Source: Brachyhypopomus gauderio
Lineage: Eukaryota; Chordata; Actinopteri; Gymnotiformes; Hypopomidae
Assembly (NCBI RefSeq): GCF_052324685.1
Contig: NW_027506915.1
Location: 248,001 to 312,000, forward strand
DNA: 64,000 nt
Reading direction: 5' to 3'
Under the pieces are notes generated by a model. The model saw nothing but the letters and a program-made list of their open reading frames with translations, did not search any database and was not told the origin of the DNA. Below are positions 40,910 to 52,079 of this stretch, one piece after another; positions within the stretch are counted from its first letter, which is position 1; every line of letters begins with the position of its first letter. The position numbers were made by a program, and so were the translations under genes.

Positions 40910-40996
40910 CCTTCGGTAGCTCAGATGGTAGAGCGGAGGACTGTAGAGGTTAAAGCAGCAATCCTTAGGCCACCGGTTCAAATCCGGTTCGAAGGA
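40910..40996 (+). tRNA. tRNA-Tyr-GTA: tRNA-Tyr(GTA), unit 28
   Basis: Consensus copy with intron. Confidence 0.97.
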
Positions 40997-41059
40997 AGCT
41001 TCTTTTTTTTCCAGGATATTACTGCCTTTAATGTCATGATGAGCAAAAAGTTTTCTGTT

Positions 41060-41131
41060 TTCCCTGACCGGGAATCGAACCCGGGCCGCGGCGGTGAGAG
41101 CGCCGAATCCTAGCCACTAGACCATCAGGGA
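41060..41131 (-). tRNA. tRNA-Glu-CTC: tRNA-Glu(CTC), unit 29
   Basis: Consensus copy. Confidence 0.97.
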
Positions 41132-41335
41132 CAGCGATGTTATGCTAATGGATGAAGGCCTTTACATGAGTTCTGGCTGGCCGTTATTCATGAGTGAAGA
41201 AAGACCAGAATGTGGGTTATTCGTGACCACACCAGAACATGTGGACCTTTTTGTGTCAAGACTGTCAAATGCTTCCCATGTCAGAGGTCAAGAATATCTG
41301 GACATGTTCTGAATCACAGAGCAAGGCTAAACGTA

Positions 41336-41408
41336 GCCTGGATAGCTCAGTCGGTAGAGCATCAGACTTTTAATCTGAGGGTCCAGGGTTCAAGTCCCTG
41401 TTCAGGCG
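41336..41408 (+). tRNA. tRNA-Lys-TTT: tRNA-Lys(TTT), unit 29
   Basis: Consensus copy. Confidence 0.97.
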
Positions 41409-41879
41409 TTGAACTTTACATGACCATCAGCTCTTGAGCACTGTTCACTCATCGTCAGGCAGGCTTTTGGATTAAGCTGAACTTCCAGCTTTACGTCTGC
41501 CTACCTGTGACTTCCTTGTCATTAATTATTTTGTCTATGTCCTTGTTAATGATGACAAAAAAAACACCAATTAAAGCCACTCAGCCTTTCCTTTCTCTCT
41601 CTCTCTATGTGACATCACAATAGATTTCTCAAAAAGCAATTCAAATTGTTCTAACCATTGGTGGGACCAACCCGTGGCCTTTTACCATCCACGTGTCCAA
41701 AATGCAGTACGCATGCCAATGTTGTTAACAGACATACGTGTTGGTAGCTCTACATGTCCAACTGGTACAGTGTGAGGTTTCCTCTTTGGTGGACCTTAAA
41801 GAGTTGAAAAAGCCACAACCGAACTGGTATCTTTGTCAACGTCCTTGTTTCTGGATCTATGCTGCATGTGCGTCAGAAT

Positions 41880-41966
41880 CCTTCGGTAGCTCAGATGGTA
41901 GAGCGGAGGACTGTAGAGGTTAAAGCAGCAATCCTTAGGCCACCGGTTCAAATCCGGTTCGAAGGA
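41880..41966 (+). tRNA. tRNA-Tyr-GTA: tRNA-Tyr(GTA), unit 29
   Basis: Consensus copy. The upstream spacer lacks one T (AGATTTCTC). Confidence 0.97.
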
Positions 41967-42029
41967 AGCTTCTTTTTTTTCCAGGATATTACTGCCTTTA
42001 ATGTCATGATGAGCAAAAAGTTTTCTGTT

Positions 42030-42101
42030 TTCCCTGACCGGGAATCGAACCCGGGCCGCGGCGGTGAGAGCGCCGAATCCTAGCCACTAGACCATCAGGG
42101 A
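42030..42101 (-). tRNA. tRNA-Glu-CTC: tRNA-Glu(CTC), unit 30
   Basis: Consensus copy. Confidence 0.97.
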
Positions 42102-42305
42102 CAGCGATGTTATGCTAATGGATGAAGGCCTTTACATGAGTTCTGGCTGGCCGTTATTCATGAGTGAAGAAAGACCAGAATGTGGGTTATTCGTGACCAC
42201 ACCAGAACATGTGGACCTTTTTGTGTCAAGACTGTCAAATGCTTCCCATGTCAGAGGTCAAGAATATCTGGACATGTTCTGAATCACAGAGCAAGGCTAA
42301 ACGTA

Positions 42306-42378
42306 GCCTGGATAGCTCAGTCGGTAGAGCATCAGACTTTTAATCTGAGGGTCCAGGGTTCAAGTCCCTGTTCAGGCG
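42306..42378 (+). tRNA. tRNA-Lys-TTT: tRNA-Lys(TTT), unit 30
   Basis: Consensus copy. Confidence 0.97.
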
Positions 42379-42849
42379 TTGAACTTTACATGACCGTCAG
42401 CTCTTGAGCACCGTTCAGTCATCATCAGGCAGGCTTTTGGATTAAGCTGAACTTCCAGCTTTACGTCTGCCTACCTGTGACTTCCTTGTCATTAATTATT
42501 TTGTCTATGTCCTTGTTAATGATGACAAAAAAACAACAATTAAAGCCACTCAGCCTTTCCTTTCTCTCTCTCTCTATGTGACATCACAATAGATTTTCTC
42601 AAAAAGCAATTCAAATTGTTCTAACCATTGGTGGGACCAACCCGTGGCCTTTTACCATCCACGTGTCCAAAATGCAGTACGCATGCCAATGTTGTTAACA
42701 GACATACGTGTTGGTAGCTCTACATGTCCAACTGGTACAGTGTGAGGTTTCCTCTTTGGTGGACCTTAAAGAGTTGAAAAAGTCACAACCGAACTGGTAT
42801 CTTTGTCAACGTCCTTGTTTCTGGATCTATGCTGCATGTGCGTCAGAAT

Positions 42850-42936
42850 CCTTCGGTAGCTCAGATGGTAGAGCGGAGGACTGTAGAGGTTAAAGCAGCA
42901 ATCCTTAGGCCACCGGTTCAAATCCGGTTCGAAGGA
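42850..42936 (+). tRNA. tRNA-Tyr-GTA: tRNA-Tyr(GTA), unit 30
   Basis: Consensus copy. The upstream spacer reads AAGTCACAACC, shared with units 34 and 38. Confidence 0.97.
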
Positions 42937-42999
42937 AGCTTCTTTTTTTTCCAGGACATTACTGCCTTTAATGTCATGATGAGCAAAAAGTTTTCTGTT

Positions 43000-43071
43000 T
43001 TCCCTGACCGGGAATCGAACCCGGGCCGCGGCGGTGAGAGCGCCGAATCCTAGCCACTAGACCATCAGGGA
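43000..43071 (-). tRNA. tRNA-Glu-CTC: tRNA-Glu(CTC), unit 31
   Basis: Consensus copy. Confidence 0.97.
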
Positions 43072-43275
43072 CAGCGATGTTATGCTAATGGATGAAGGCC
43101 TTTACATGAGTTCTGGCTGGCCGTTATTCATGAGTGAAGAAAGACCAGAATGTGGGTTATTCGTGACCACACCAGAACATGTGGACCTTTTTGTGTCAAG
43201 ACTGTCAAATGCTTCCCATGTCAGAGGTCAAGAATATCTGGACATGTTCTGAATCACAGAGCAAGGCTAAACGTA

Positions 43276-43348
43276 GCCTGGATAGCTCAGTCGGTAGAGT
43301 ATCAGACTTTTAATCTGAGGGTCCAGGGTTCAAGTCCCTGTTCAGGTG
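43276..43348 (+). tRNA. tRNA-Lys-TTT: tRNA-Lys(TTT), unit 31, two wobble changes
   Basis: C25T in the D-stem (G-T) and C72T in the acceptor stem (G1-T72) are both tolerable wobbles. Confidence 0.93.
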
Positions 43349-43819
43349 TTGAACTTTACATGACCGTCAGCTCTTGAGCACCGTTCAGTCATCGTCAGGC
43401 AGGCTTTTGGATTAAGCTGAACTTCCAGCTTTACGTCTGCCTACCTGTGACTTCCTCGTCATTAATTCTTTTGTCTATGTCCTTGTTAATGATGACAAAA
43501 AAACACCAATTAAAGCCACTCAGCCTTTCCTTTCTCTCTCTCTCTATGTGACATCACAATAGATTTTCTCAAAAAGCAATTCAAATTGTTCTAACCATTG
43601 GTGGGACCAACCCGTGGCCTTTTACCATCCACGTGTCCAAAATGCAGTACGCATGCCAATGTTGTTAACAGACATACGTGTTGGTAGCTCTACATGTCCA
43701 ACTGGTACAGTGTGAGGTTTCCTCTTTGGTGGACCTTAAAGAGTTGAAAAAGCCACAACCGAACTGGTATCTTTGTCAACGTCCTTGTTTCTGGATCTAT
43801 GCTGCATGTGCGTCAGAAT

Positions 43820-43906
43820 CCTTCGGTAGCTCAGATGGTAGAGCGGAGGACTGTAGAGGTTAAAGCAGCAATCCTTAGGCCACCGGTTCAAATCCGGTTC
43901 GAAGGA
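43820..43906 (+). tRNA. tRNA-Tyr-GTA: tRNA-Tyr(GTA), unit 31
   Basis: Consensus copy with intron. Confidence 0.97.
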
Positions 43907-43969
43907 AGCTTCTTTTTTTTCCAGGATATTACTGCCTTTAATGTCATGATGAGCAAAAAGTTTTCTGTT

Positions 43970-44041
43970 TTCCCTGACCGGGAATCGAACCCGGGCCGCG
44001 GCGGTGAGAGCGCCGAATCCTAGCGACTAGACCATCAGGGA
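43970..44041 (-). tRNA. tRNA-Glu-CTC: tRNA-Glu(CTC), unit 32, G18C variant
   Basis: G18C only. Confidence 0.9.
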
Positions 44042-44245
44042 CAGCGATGTTATGCTAATGGATGAAGGCCTTTACATGAGTTCTGGCTGGCCGTTATTCA
44101 TGAGTGAAGAAAGACCAGAATGTGGGTTATTCGTGACCACACCAGAACAAGTGGACCTTTTTGTGTCAAGACTGTCAAATGCTTCCCATGTCAGAGGTCA
44201 AGAATATCTGGACATGTTCTGAATCACAGAGCAAGGCTAAACGTA

Positions 44246-44318
44246 GCCTGGATAGCTCAGTCGGTAGAGCATCAGACTTTTAATCTGAGGGTCCAGGGTT
44301 CAAGTCCCTGTTCAGGCG
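44246..44318 (+). tRNA. tRNA-Lys-TTT: tRNA-Lys(TTT), unit 32
   Basis: Consensus copy. Confidence 0.97.
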
Positions 44319-44789
44319 TTGAACTTTACATGACCATCAGCTCTTGAGCACTGTTCACTCATCGTCAGGCAGGCTTTTGGATTAAGCTGAACTTCCAGCT
44401 TTACGTCTGCCTACCTGTGACTTCCTTGTCATTAATTATTTTGTCTATGTCCTTGTTAATGATGACAAAAAAACACCAATTAAAGCCACTCAGCCTTTCC
44501 TTTCTCTCTCTCTCTATGTGACATCACAATAGATTTTCTCAAAAAGCAATTCAAATTGTTCTAACCATTGGTGGGACCAACCCGTGGCCTTTTACCATCC
44601 ACGTGTCCAAAATGCAGTACGCATGCCAATGTTGTTAACAGACATACGTGTTGGTAGCTCTACATGTCCAACTGGTACAGTGTGAGGTTTCCTCTTTGGT
44701 GGACCTTAAAGAGTTGAAAAAGCCACAACCGAACTGGTATCTTTGTCAACGTCCTTGTTTCTGGATCTATGCTGCATGTGCGTCAGAAT

Positions 44790-44876
44790 CCTTCGGTAGC
44801 TCAGATGGTAGAGCGGAGGACTGTAGAGGTTAAAGCAGCAATCCTTAGGCCACCGGTTCAAATCCGGTTCGAAGGA
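44790..44876 (+). tRNA. tRNA-Tyr-GTA: tRNA-Tyr(GTA), unit 32
   Basis: Consensus copy with intron. Confidence 0.97.
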
Positions 44877-44939
44877 AGCTTCTTTTTTTTCCAGGATATT
44901 ACTGCCTTTAATGTCATGATGAGCAAAAAGTTTTCTGTT

Positions 44940-45011
44940 TTCCCTGACCGGGAATCGAACCCGGGCCGCGGCGGTGAGAGCGCCGAATCCTAGCCACTAG
45001 ACCATCAGGGA
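44940..45011 (-). tRNA. tRNA-Glu-CTC: tRNA-Glu(CTC), unit 33
   Basis: Consensus copy. Confidence 0.97.
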
Positions 45012-45215
45012 CAGCGATGTTATGCTAATGGATGAAGGCCTTTACATGAGTTCTGGCTGGCCGTTATTCATGAGTGAAGAAAGACCAGAATGTGGGTTAT
45101 TCGTGACCACACCAGAACATGTGGACCTTTTTGTGTCAAGACTGTCAAATGCTTCCCATGTCAGAGGTCAAGAATATCTGGACATGTTCTGAATCACAGA
45201 GCAAGGCTAAACGTA

Positions 45216-45288
45216 GCCTGGATAGCTCAGTCGGTAGAGCATCAGACTTTTAATCTGAGGGTCCAGGGTTCAAGTCCCTGTTCAGGCG
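45216..45288 (+). tRNA. tRNA-Lys-TTT: tRNA-Lys(TTT), unit 33
   Basis: Consensus copy. Confidence 0.97.
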
Positions 45289-45760
45289 TTGAACTTTACA
45301 TGACCATCAGCTCTTGAGCACTGTTCACTCATCGTCAGGCAGGCTTTTGGATTAAGCTGAACTTCCAGCTTTACGTCTGCCTACCTGTGACTTCCTTGTC
45401 ATTAATTATTTTGTCTATGTCCTTGTTAATGATGACAAAAAAAACACCAATTAAAGCCACTCAGCCTTTCCTTTCTCTCTCTCTCTATGTGACATCACAA
45501 TAGATTTTCTCAAAAAGCAATTCAAATTGTTCTAACCATTGGTGGGACCAACCCGTGGCCTTTTACCATCCACGTGTCCAAAATGCAGTACGCATGCCAA
45601 TGTTGTTAACAGACATACGTGTTGGTAGCTCTACATGTCCAACTGGTACAGTGTGAGGTTTCCTCTTTGGTGGACCTTAAAGAGTTGAAAAAGCCACAAC
45701 CGAACTGGTATCTTTGTCAACGTCCTTGTTTCTGGATCTATGCTGCATGTGCGTCAGAAT

Positions 45761-45847
45761 CCTTCGGTAGCTCAGATGGTAGAGCGGAGGACTGTAGAGG
45801 TTAAAGCAGCAATCCTTAGGCCACCGGTTCAAATCCGGTTCGAAGGA
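45761..45847 (+). tRNA. tRNA-Tyr-GTA: tRNA-Tyr(GTA), unit 33
   Basis: Consensus copy with intron. Confidence 0.97.
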
Positions 45848-45910
45848 AGCTTCTTTTTTTTCCAGGATATTACTGCCTTTAATGTCATGATGAGCAAAAT
45901 GTTTTCTGTT

Positions 45911-45982
45911 TTCCCTGACCGGGAATCGAACCCGGGCCGCGGCGGTGAGAGCGCCGAATCCTAGCCACTAGACCATCAGGGA
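45911..45982 (-). tRNA. tRNA-Glu-CTC: tRNA-Glu(CTC), unit 34
   Basis: Consensus body. The downstream terminator is reduced to T4 (plus strand GCAAAATG), shared with unit 38. Confidence 0.97.
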
Positions 45983-46186
45983 CAGCGATGTTATGCTAAT
46001 GGATGAAGGCCTTTACATGAGTTCTGGCTGGCCGTTATTCATGAGTGAAGAAAGACCAGAATGTGGGTTATTCGTGACCACACCAGAACATGTGGACCTT
46101 TTTGTGTCAAGACTGTCAAATGCTTCCCATGTCAGAGGTCAAGAATATCTGGACATGTTCTGAATCACAGAGCAAGGCTAAACGTA

Positions 46187-46259
46187 GCCTGGATAGCTCA
46201 GTCGGTAGACCATCAGACTTTTAATCTGAGGGTCCAGGGTTCAAGTCCCTGTTCAGGCG
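46187..46259 (+). tRNA. tRNA-Lys-TTT: tRNA-Lys(TTT), unit 34, D-stem variant
   Basis: The D-stem 3' strand reads GACC instead of GAGC; G24C faces C11 (mismatch). Shared with unit 38. Confidence 0.9.
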
Positions 46260-46730
46260 TTGAACTTTACATGACCGTCAGCTCTTGAGCACCGTTCAGT
46301 CATCATCAGGCAGGCTTTTGGATTAAGCTGAACTTCCAGCTTTACGTCTGCCTACCTGTGACTTCCTTGTCATTAATTATTTTGTCTATGTCCTTGTTAA
46401 TGATGACAAAAAAACAACAATTAAAGCCACTCAGCCTTTCCTTTCTCTCTCTCTCTATGTGACATCACAATAGATTTTCTCAAAAAGCAATTCAAATTGT
46501 TCTAACCATTGGTGGGACCAACCCGTGGCCTTTTACCATCCACGTGTCCAAAATGCAGTACGCATGCCAATGTTGTTAACAGACATACGTGTTGGTAGCT
46601 CTACATGTCCAACTGGTACAGTGTGAGGTTTCCTCTTTGGTGGACCTTAAAGAGTTGAAAAAGTCACAACCGAACTGGTATCTTTGTCAACGTCCTTGTT
46701 TCTGGATCTATGCTGCATGTGCGTCAGAAT

Positions 46731-46817
46731 CCTTCGGTAGCTCAGATGGTAGAGCGGAGGACTGTAGAGGTTAAAGCAGCAATCCTTAGGCCACCGGTTC
46801 AAATCCGGTTCGAAGGA
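46731..46817 (+). tRNA. tRNA-Tyr-GTA: tRNA-Tyr(GTA), unit 34
   Basis: Consensus copy with intron. Confidence 0.97.
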
Positions 46818-46880
46818 AGCTTCTTTTTTTTCCAGGATATTACTGCCCTTAATGTCAAGATGAGCAAAAAGTTTTCTGTT

Positions 46881-46952
46881 TTCCCTGACCGGGAATCGAA
46901 CCCGGGCCGCGGCGGTGAGAGCGCCGAATCCTAGCCACTAGACCATCAGGGA
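46881..46952 (-). tRNA. tRNA-Glu-CTC: tRNA-Glu(CTC), unit 35
   Basis: Consensus body. The upstream flank changes to GATGGAATGCTAATGAATG. Confidence 0.97.
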
Positions 46953-47156
46953 CAGCGATGGAATGCTAATGAATGAAGGCTTTTACATGAGTTCTGGCTG
47001 GCCGTTATTCATGAGTGAAGAAAGACCAGAATGTGGGTTATTCGTGACCACACCAGAACATGTGGACCTTTTTGTGTCAAGACTGTCAAATGCTTCCCAT
47101 GTCAGAGGTTAAGAATATCTGGACATGTTCTGAATCACAGAGCAAGGTTAAACGTA

Positions 47157-47229
47157 GCCTGGATAGCTCAGTCGGTAGAGCATCAGACTTTTAATCTGAG
47201 GGTCCAGGGTTCAAGTCCCTGTTCAGGCG
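47157..47229 (+). tRNA. tRNA-Lys-TTT: tRNA-Lys(TTT), unit 35
   Basis: Consensus body; the leader reads AAGGTTAAACGTA. Confidence 0.97.
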
Positions 47230-47701
47230 TTGAACTTTACATGACCGTCAGCTCTTGAGCACCGTTCAGTCATCGTCAGGCAGGCTTTTGGATTAAGCTG
47301 AACTTCCAGCTTTACGTCTGCCTACCTGTGACTTCCTTGTCATTAATTCTTTTGTCTATGTCCTTGTTAATGATGACAAAAAAAACAACAATTAAAGCCA
47401 CTCAGCCTTTCCTTTCTCTCTCTCTCTATGTGACATCACAATAGATTTTCTCAAAAAGCAATTCAAATTGTTCTAACCATTGGTGGGACCAACCCGTGGC
47501 CTTTTACCATCCACGTGTCCAAAATGCAGTACGCATGCCAATGTTGTTAACAGACATACGTGTTGGTAGCTCTACATGTCCAACTGGTACAGTGTGAGGT
47601 TTCCTCTTTGGTGGACCTTAAAGAGTTGAAAAAGCCACAACCGAACTGGTATCTTTGTCAACGTCCTTGTTTCTGGATCTATGCTGCATGTGCGTCAGAA
47701 T

Positions 47702-47788
47702 CCTTCGGTAGCTCAGATGGTAGAGCGGAGGACTGTAGAGGTTAAAGCAGCAATCCTTAGGCCACCGGTTCAAATCCGGTTCGAAGGA
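47702..47788 (+). tRNA. tRNA-Tyr-GTA: tRNA-Tyr(GTA), unit 35
   Basis: Consensus copy with intron. Confidence 0.97.
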
Positions 47789-47851
47789 AGCTTCTTTTTT
47801 TTCCAGGATATTACTGCCTTTAATGTCATGATGAGCAAAAAGTTTTCTGTT

Positions 47852-47923
47852 TTCCCTGACCGGGAATCGAACCCGGGCCACGGCGGTGAGAGCGCCGAAT
47901 CCTAGCCACTAGACCATCAGGGA
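47852..47923 (-). tRNA. tRNA-Glu-CTC: tRNA-Glu(CTC), unit 36
   Basis: C44T in the variable region, which is unpaired; shared with units 40, 42 and 48. Confidence 0.96.
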
Positions 47924-48125
47924 CAGCTATGTTATGCTAATGAATGAAGGCTTTTTCATGAGTTCTGGCTGGCCGTTATTCATGAGTGAAGAAAGACCAG
48001 AATGTGGGTTATTCGTGACCACACCAGAACATGTGGACCTTTTTGTCAAGACTGTCAAATGCTTCCCATGTCAGAGGTCAAGAATATCTGGACATGTTCT
48101 GAATCACAGAGCAAGGCTAAACGTA

Positions 48126-48198
48126 GCCTGGATAGCTCAGTCGGTAGAGCATCAGACTTTTAATCTGAGGGTCCAGGGTTCAAGTCCCTGTTCAGGCG
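48126..48198 (+). tRNA. tRNA-Lys-TTT: tRNA-Lys(TTT), unit 36
   Basis: Consensus body. The Glu-Lys spacer is 2 bp shorter (TTTTTGTCAAG). Confidence 0.97.
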
Positions 48199-48670
48199 TT
48201 GAACTTTACATGACCGTCAGCTCTTGAGCACCGTTCAGTCATCGTCAGGCAGGCTATTGGATTAAGCTGAACTTCCAGCTTTACGTCTGCCTACCTGTGA
48301 CTTCCTTGTCATTAATTCTTTTGTCTATGTCCTTGTTAATGATGACAAAAAAAACAACAATTAAAGCCACTCAGCCTTTCCTTTCTCTCTCTCTCTATGT
48401 GACATCACAATAGATTTTCTCAAAAAGCAATTCAAATTGTTCTAACCATTGGTGGGACCAACCCGTGGCCTTTTACCATCCACGTGTCCAAAATGCAGTA
48501 CGCATGCCAATGTTGTTAACAGACATACGTGTTGGTAGCTCTACATGTCCAACTGGTACAGTGTGAGGTTTCCTCTTTGGTGGACCTTAAAGAGTTGAAA
48601 AAGCCACAACCGAACTGGTATCTTTGTCAACGTCCTTGTTTCTGGATCTATGCTGCATGTGCGTCAGAAT

Positions 48671-48757
48671 CCTTCGGTAGCTCTGATGGTAGAGCGGAGG
48701 ACTGTAGAGGTTAAAGCAGCAATCCTTAGGCCACCGGTTCAAATCCGGTTCGAAGGA
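48671..48757 (+). tRNA. tRNA-Tyr-GTA: tRNA-Tyr(GTA), unit 36, A14T variant
   Basis: The A box reads TAGCTCTGATGG; invariant A14 is T. Shared with unit 40. Confidence 0.9.
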
Positions 48758-48820
48758 AGCTTCTTTTTTTTCCAGGATATTACTGCCCTTAATGTCAAGA
48801 TGAGCAAAAAGTTTTCTGTT

Positions 48821-48892
48821 TTCCCTGACCGGGAATCGAACCCGGGCCGCGGCGGTGAGAGCGCTGAATCCTAGCCACTAGACCATCAGGGA
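48821..48892 (-). tRNA. tRNA-Glu-CTC: tRNA-Glu(CTC), unit 37, anticodon-stem variant
   Basis: The anticodon stem 5' strand reads CAGCG, so A28 faces C42 (mismatch). Shared with unit 41. Confidence 0.92.
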
Positions 48893-49096
48893 CAGCGATG
48901 TTATGCTAATGGATGAAGGCCTTTACATGAGTTCTGGCTGGCCGTTATTCATGAGTGAAGAAAGACCAGAATGTGGGTTATTCGTGACCACACCAGAACA
49001 TGTGGACCTTTTTGTGTCAAGACTGTCAAATGCTTCCCATGTCAGAGGTCAAGAATATCTGGACATGTTCTGAATCACAGAGCAAGGCTAAATGTA

Positions 49097-49169
49097 GCCT
49101 GGATAGCTCAGTCGGTAGAGCATCAGACTTTTAATCTGAGGGTCCAGGGTTCAAGTCCCTGTTCAGGCG
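49097..49169 (+). tRNA. tRNA-Lys-TTT: tRNA-Lys(TTT), unit 37
   Basis: Consensus body; the leader reads CTAAATGTA. Confidence 0.97.
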
Positions 49170-49641
49170 TTGAACTTTACATGACCATCAGCTCTTGAGC
49201 ACTGTTCACTCATCGTCAGGCAGGCTTTTGGATTAAGCTGAACTTCCAGCTTTACGTCTGCCTACCTGTGACTTCCTTGTCATTAATTATTTTGTCTATG
49301 TCCTTGTTAATGATGACAAAAAAAACACCAATTAAAGCCACTCAGCCTTTCCTTTCTCTCTCTCTCTATGTGACATCACAATAGATTTTCTCAAAAAGCA
49401 ATTCAAATTGTTCTAACCATTGGTGGGACCAACCCGTGGCCTTTTACCATCCACGTGTCCAAAATGCAGTACGCATGCCAATGTTGTTAACAGACATACG
49501 TGTTGGTAGCTCTACATGTCCAACTGGTACAGTGTGAGGTTTCCTCTTTGGTGGACCTTAAAGAGTTGAAAAAGCCACAACCGAACTGGTATCTTTGTCA
49601 ACGTCCTTGTTTCTGGATCTATGCTGCATGTGCGTCAGAAT

Positions 49642-49728
49642 CCTTCGGTAGCTCAGATGGTAGAGCGGAGGACTGTAGAGGTTAAAGCAGCAATCCTTAG
49701 GCCACCGGTTCAAATCCGGTTCGAAGGA
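49642..49728 (+). tRNA. tRNA-Tyr-GTA: tRNA-Tyr(GTA), unit 37
   Basis: Consensus copy with intron. Confidence 0.97.
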
Positions 49729-49791
49729 AGCTTCTTTTTTTTCCAGGATATTACTGCCTTTAATGTCATGATGAGCAAAATGTTTTCTGTT

Positions 49792-49863
49792 TTCCCTGAC
49801 CGGGAATCGAACCCGGGCCGCGGCGGTGAGAGCGCCGAATCCTAGCCACTAGACCATCAGGGA
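49792..49863 (-). tRNA. tRNA-Glu-CTC: tRNA-Glu(CTC), unit 38
   Basis: Consensus body, T4 terminator, as in unit 34. Confidence 0.97.
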
Positions 49864-50067
49864 CAGCGATGTTATGCTAATGGATGAAGGCCTTTACATG
49901 AGTTCTGGCTGGCCGTTATTCATGAGTGAAGAAAGACCAGAATGTGGGTTATTCGTGACCACACCAGAACATGTGGACCTTTTTGTGTCAAGACTGTCAA
50001 ATGCTTCCCATGTCAGAGGTCAAGAATATCTGGACATGTTCTGAATCACAGAGCAAGGCTAAACGTA

Positions 50068-50140
50068 GCCTGGATAGCTCAGTCGGTAGACCATCAGACT
50101 TTTAATCTGAGGGTCCAGGGTTCAAGTCCCTGTTCAGGCG
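50068..50140 (+). tRNA. tRNA-Lys-TTT: tRNA-Lys(TTT), unit 38, D-stem variant
   Basis: G24C, mismatched with C11, as in unit 34. Confidence 0.9.
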
Positions 50141-50611
50141 TTGAACTTTACATGACCGTCAGCTCTTGAGCACCGTTCAGTCATCATCAGGCAGGCTTTT
50201 GGATTAAGCTGAACTTCCAGCTTTACGTCTGCCTACCTGTGACTTCCTTGTCATTAATTATTTTGTCTATGTCCTTGTTAATGATGACAAAAAAACAACA
50301 ATTAAAGCCACTCAGCCTTTCCTTTCTCTCTCTCTCTATGTGACATCACAATAGATTTTCTCAAAAAGCAATTCAAATTGTTCTAACCATTGGTGGGACC
50401 AACCCGTGGCCTTTTACCATCCACGTGTCCAAAATGCAGTACGCATGCCAATGTTGTTAACAGACATACGTGTTGGTAGCTCTACATGTCCAACTGGTAC
50501 AGTGTGAGGTTTCCTCTTTGGTGGACCTTAAAGAGTTGAAAAAGTCACAACCGAACTGGTATCTTTGTCAACGTCCTTGTTTCTGGATCTATGCTGCATG
50601 TGCGTCAGAAT

Positions 50612-50698
50612 CCTTCGGTAGCTCAGATGGTAGAGCGGAGGACTGTAGAGGTTAAAGCAGCAATCCTTAGGCCACCGGTTCAAATCCGGTTCGAAGGA
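50612..50698 (+). tRNA. tRNA-Tyr-GTA: tRNA-Tyr(GTA), unit 38
   Basis: Consensus copy with intron. Confidence 0.97.
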
Positions 50699-50761
50699 AG
50701 CTTCTTTTTTTTCCAGGATATTACTGCCCTTAATGTCAAGATGAGCAAAAAGTTTTCTGTT

Positions 50762-50833
50762 TTCCCTGACCGGGAATCGAACCCGGGCCGCGGCGGTGAG
50801 AGCGCCGAATCCTAGCCACTAGACCATCAGGGA
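50762..50833 (-). tRNA. tRNA-Glu-CTC: tRNA-Glu(CTC), unit 39
   Basis: Consensus copy; flanks as in unit 35. Confidence 0.97.
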
Positions 50834-51037
50834 CAGCGATGGAATGCTAATGAATGAAGGCTTTTACATGAGTTCTGGCTGGCCGTTATTCATGAGTGAA
50901 GAAAGACCAGAATGTGGGTTATTCGTGACCACACCAGAACATGTGGACCTTTTTGTGTCAAGACTGTCAAATGCTTCCCATGTCAGAGGTTAAGAATATC
51001 TGGACATGTTCTGAATCACAGAGCAAGGTTAAACGTA

Positions 51038-51110
51038 GCCTGGATAGCTCAGTCGGTAGAGCATCAGACTTTTAATCTGAGGGTCCAGGGTTCAAGTCCC
51101 TGTTCAGGCG
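51038..51110 (+). tRNA. tRNA-Lys-TTT: tRNA-Lys(TTT), unit 39
   Basis: Consensus body; leader as in unit 35. Confidence 0.97.
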
Positions 51111-51582
51111 TTGAACTTTACATGACCGTCAGCTCTTGAGCACCGTTCAGTCATCGTCAGGCAGGCTTTTGGATTAAGCTGAACTTCCAGCTTTACGTCT
51201 GCCTACCTGTGACTTCCTTGTCATTAATTCTTTTGTCTATGTCCTTGTTAATGATGACAAAAAAAACAACAATTAAAGCCACTCAGCCTTTCCTTTCTCT
51301 CTCTCTCTATGTGACATCACAATAGATTTTCTCAAAAAGCAATTCAAATTGTTCTAACCATTGGTGGGACCAACCCGTGGCCTTTTACCATCCACGTGTC
51401 CAAAATGCAGTACGCATGCCAATGTTGTTAACAGACATACGTGTTGGTAGCTCTACATGTCCAACTGGTACAGTGTGAGGTTTCCTCTTTGGTGGACCTT
51501 AAAGAGTTGAAAAAGCCACAACCGAACTGGTATCTTTGTCAACGTCCTTGTTTCTGGATCTATGCTGCATGTGCGTCAGAAT

Positions 51583-51669
51583 CCTTCGGTAGCTCAGATG
51601 GTAGAGCGGAGGACTGTAGAGGTTAAAGCAGCAATCCTTAGGCCACCGGTTCAAATCCGGTTCGAAGGA
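51583..51669 (+). tRNA. tRNA-Tyr-GTA: tRNA-Tyr(GTA), unit 39
   Basis: Consensus copy with intron. Confidence 0.97.
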
Positions 51670-51732
51670 AGCTTCTTTTTTTTCCAGGATATTACTGCCT
51701 TTAATGTCATGATGAGCAAAAAGTTTTCTGTT

Positions 51733-51804
51733 TTCCCTGACCGGGAATCGAACCCGGGCCACGGCGGTGAGAGCGCCGAATCCTAGCCACTAGACCATCA
51801 GGGA
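51733..51804 (-). tRNA. tRNA-Glu-CTC: tRNA-Glu(CTC), unit 40
   Basis: C44T, as in unit 36. Confidence 0.96.
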
Positions 51805-52006
51805 CAGCTATGTTATGCTAATGAATGAAGGCTTTTTCATGAGTTCTGGCTGGCCGTTATTCATGAGTGAAGAAAGACCAGAATGTGGGTTATTCGTGAC
51901 CACACCAGAACATGTGGACCTTTTTGTCAAGACTGTCAAATGCTTCCCATGTCAGAGGTCAAGAATATCTGGACATGTTCTGAATCACAGAGCAAGGCTA
52001 AACGTA

Positions 52007-52079
52007 GCCTGGATAGCTCAGTCGGTAGAGCATCAGACTTTTAATCTGAGGGTCCAGGGTTCAAGTCCCTGTTCAGGCG
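52007..52079 (+). tRNA. tRNA-Lys-TTT: tRNA-Lys(TTT), unit 40
   Basis: Consensus body; spacer 2 bp shorter, as in unit 36. Confidence 0.97.
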
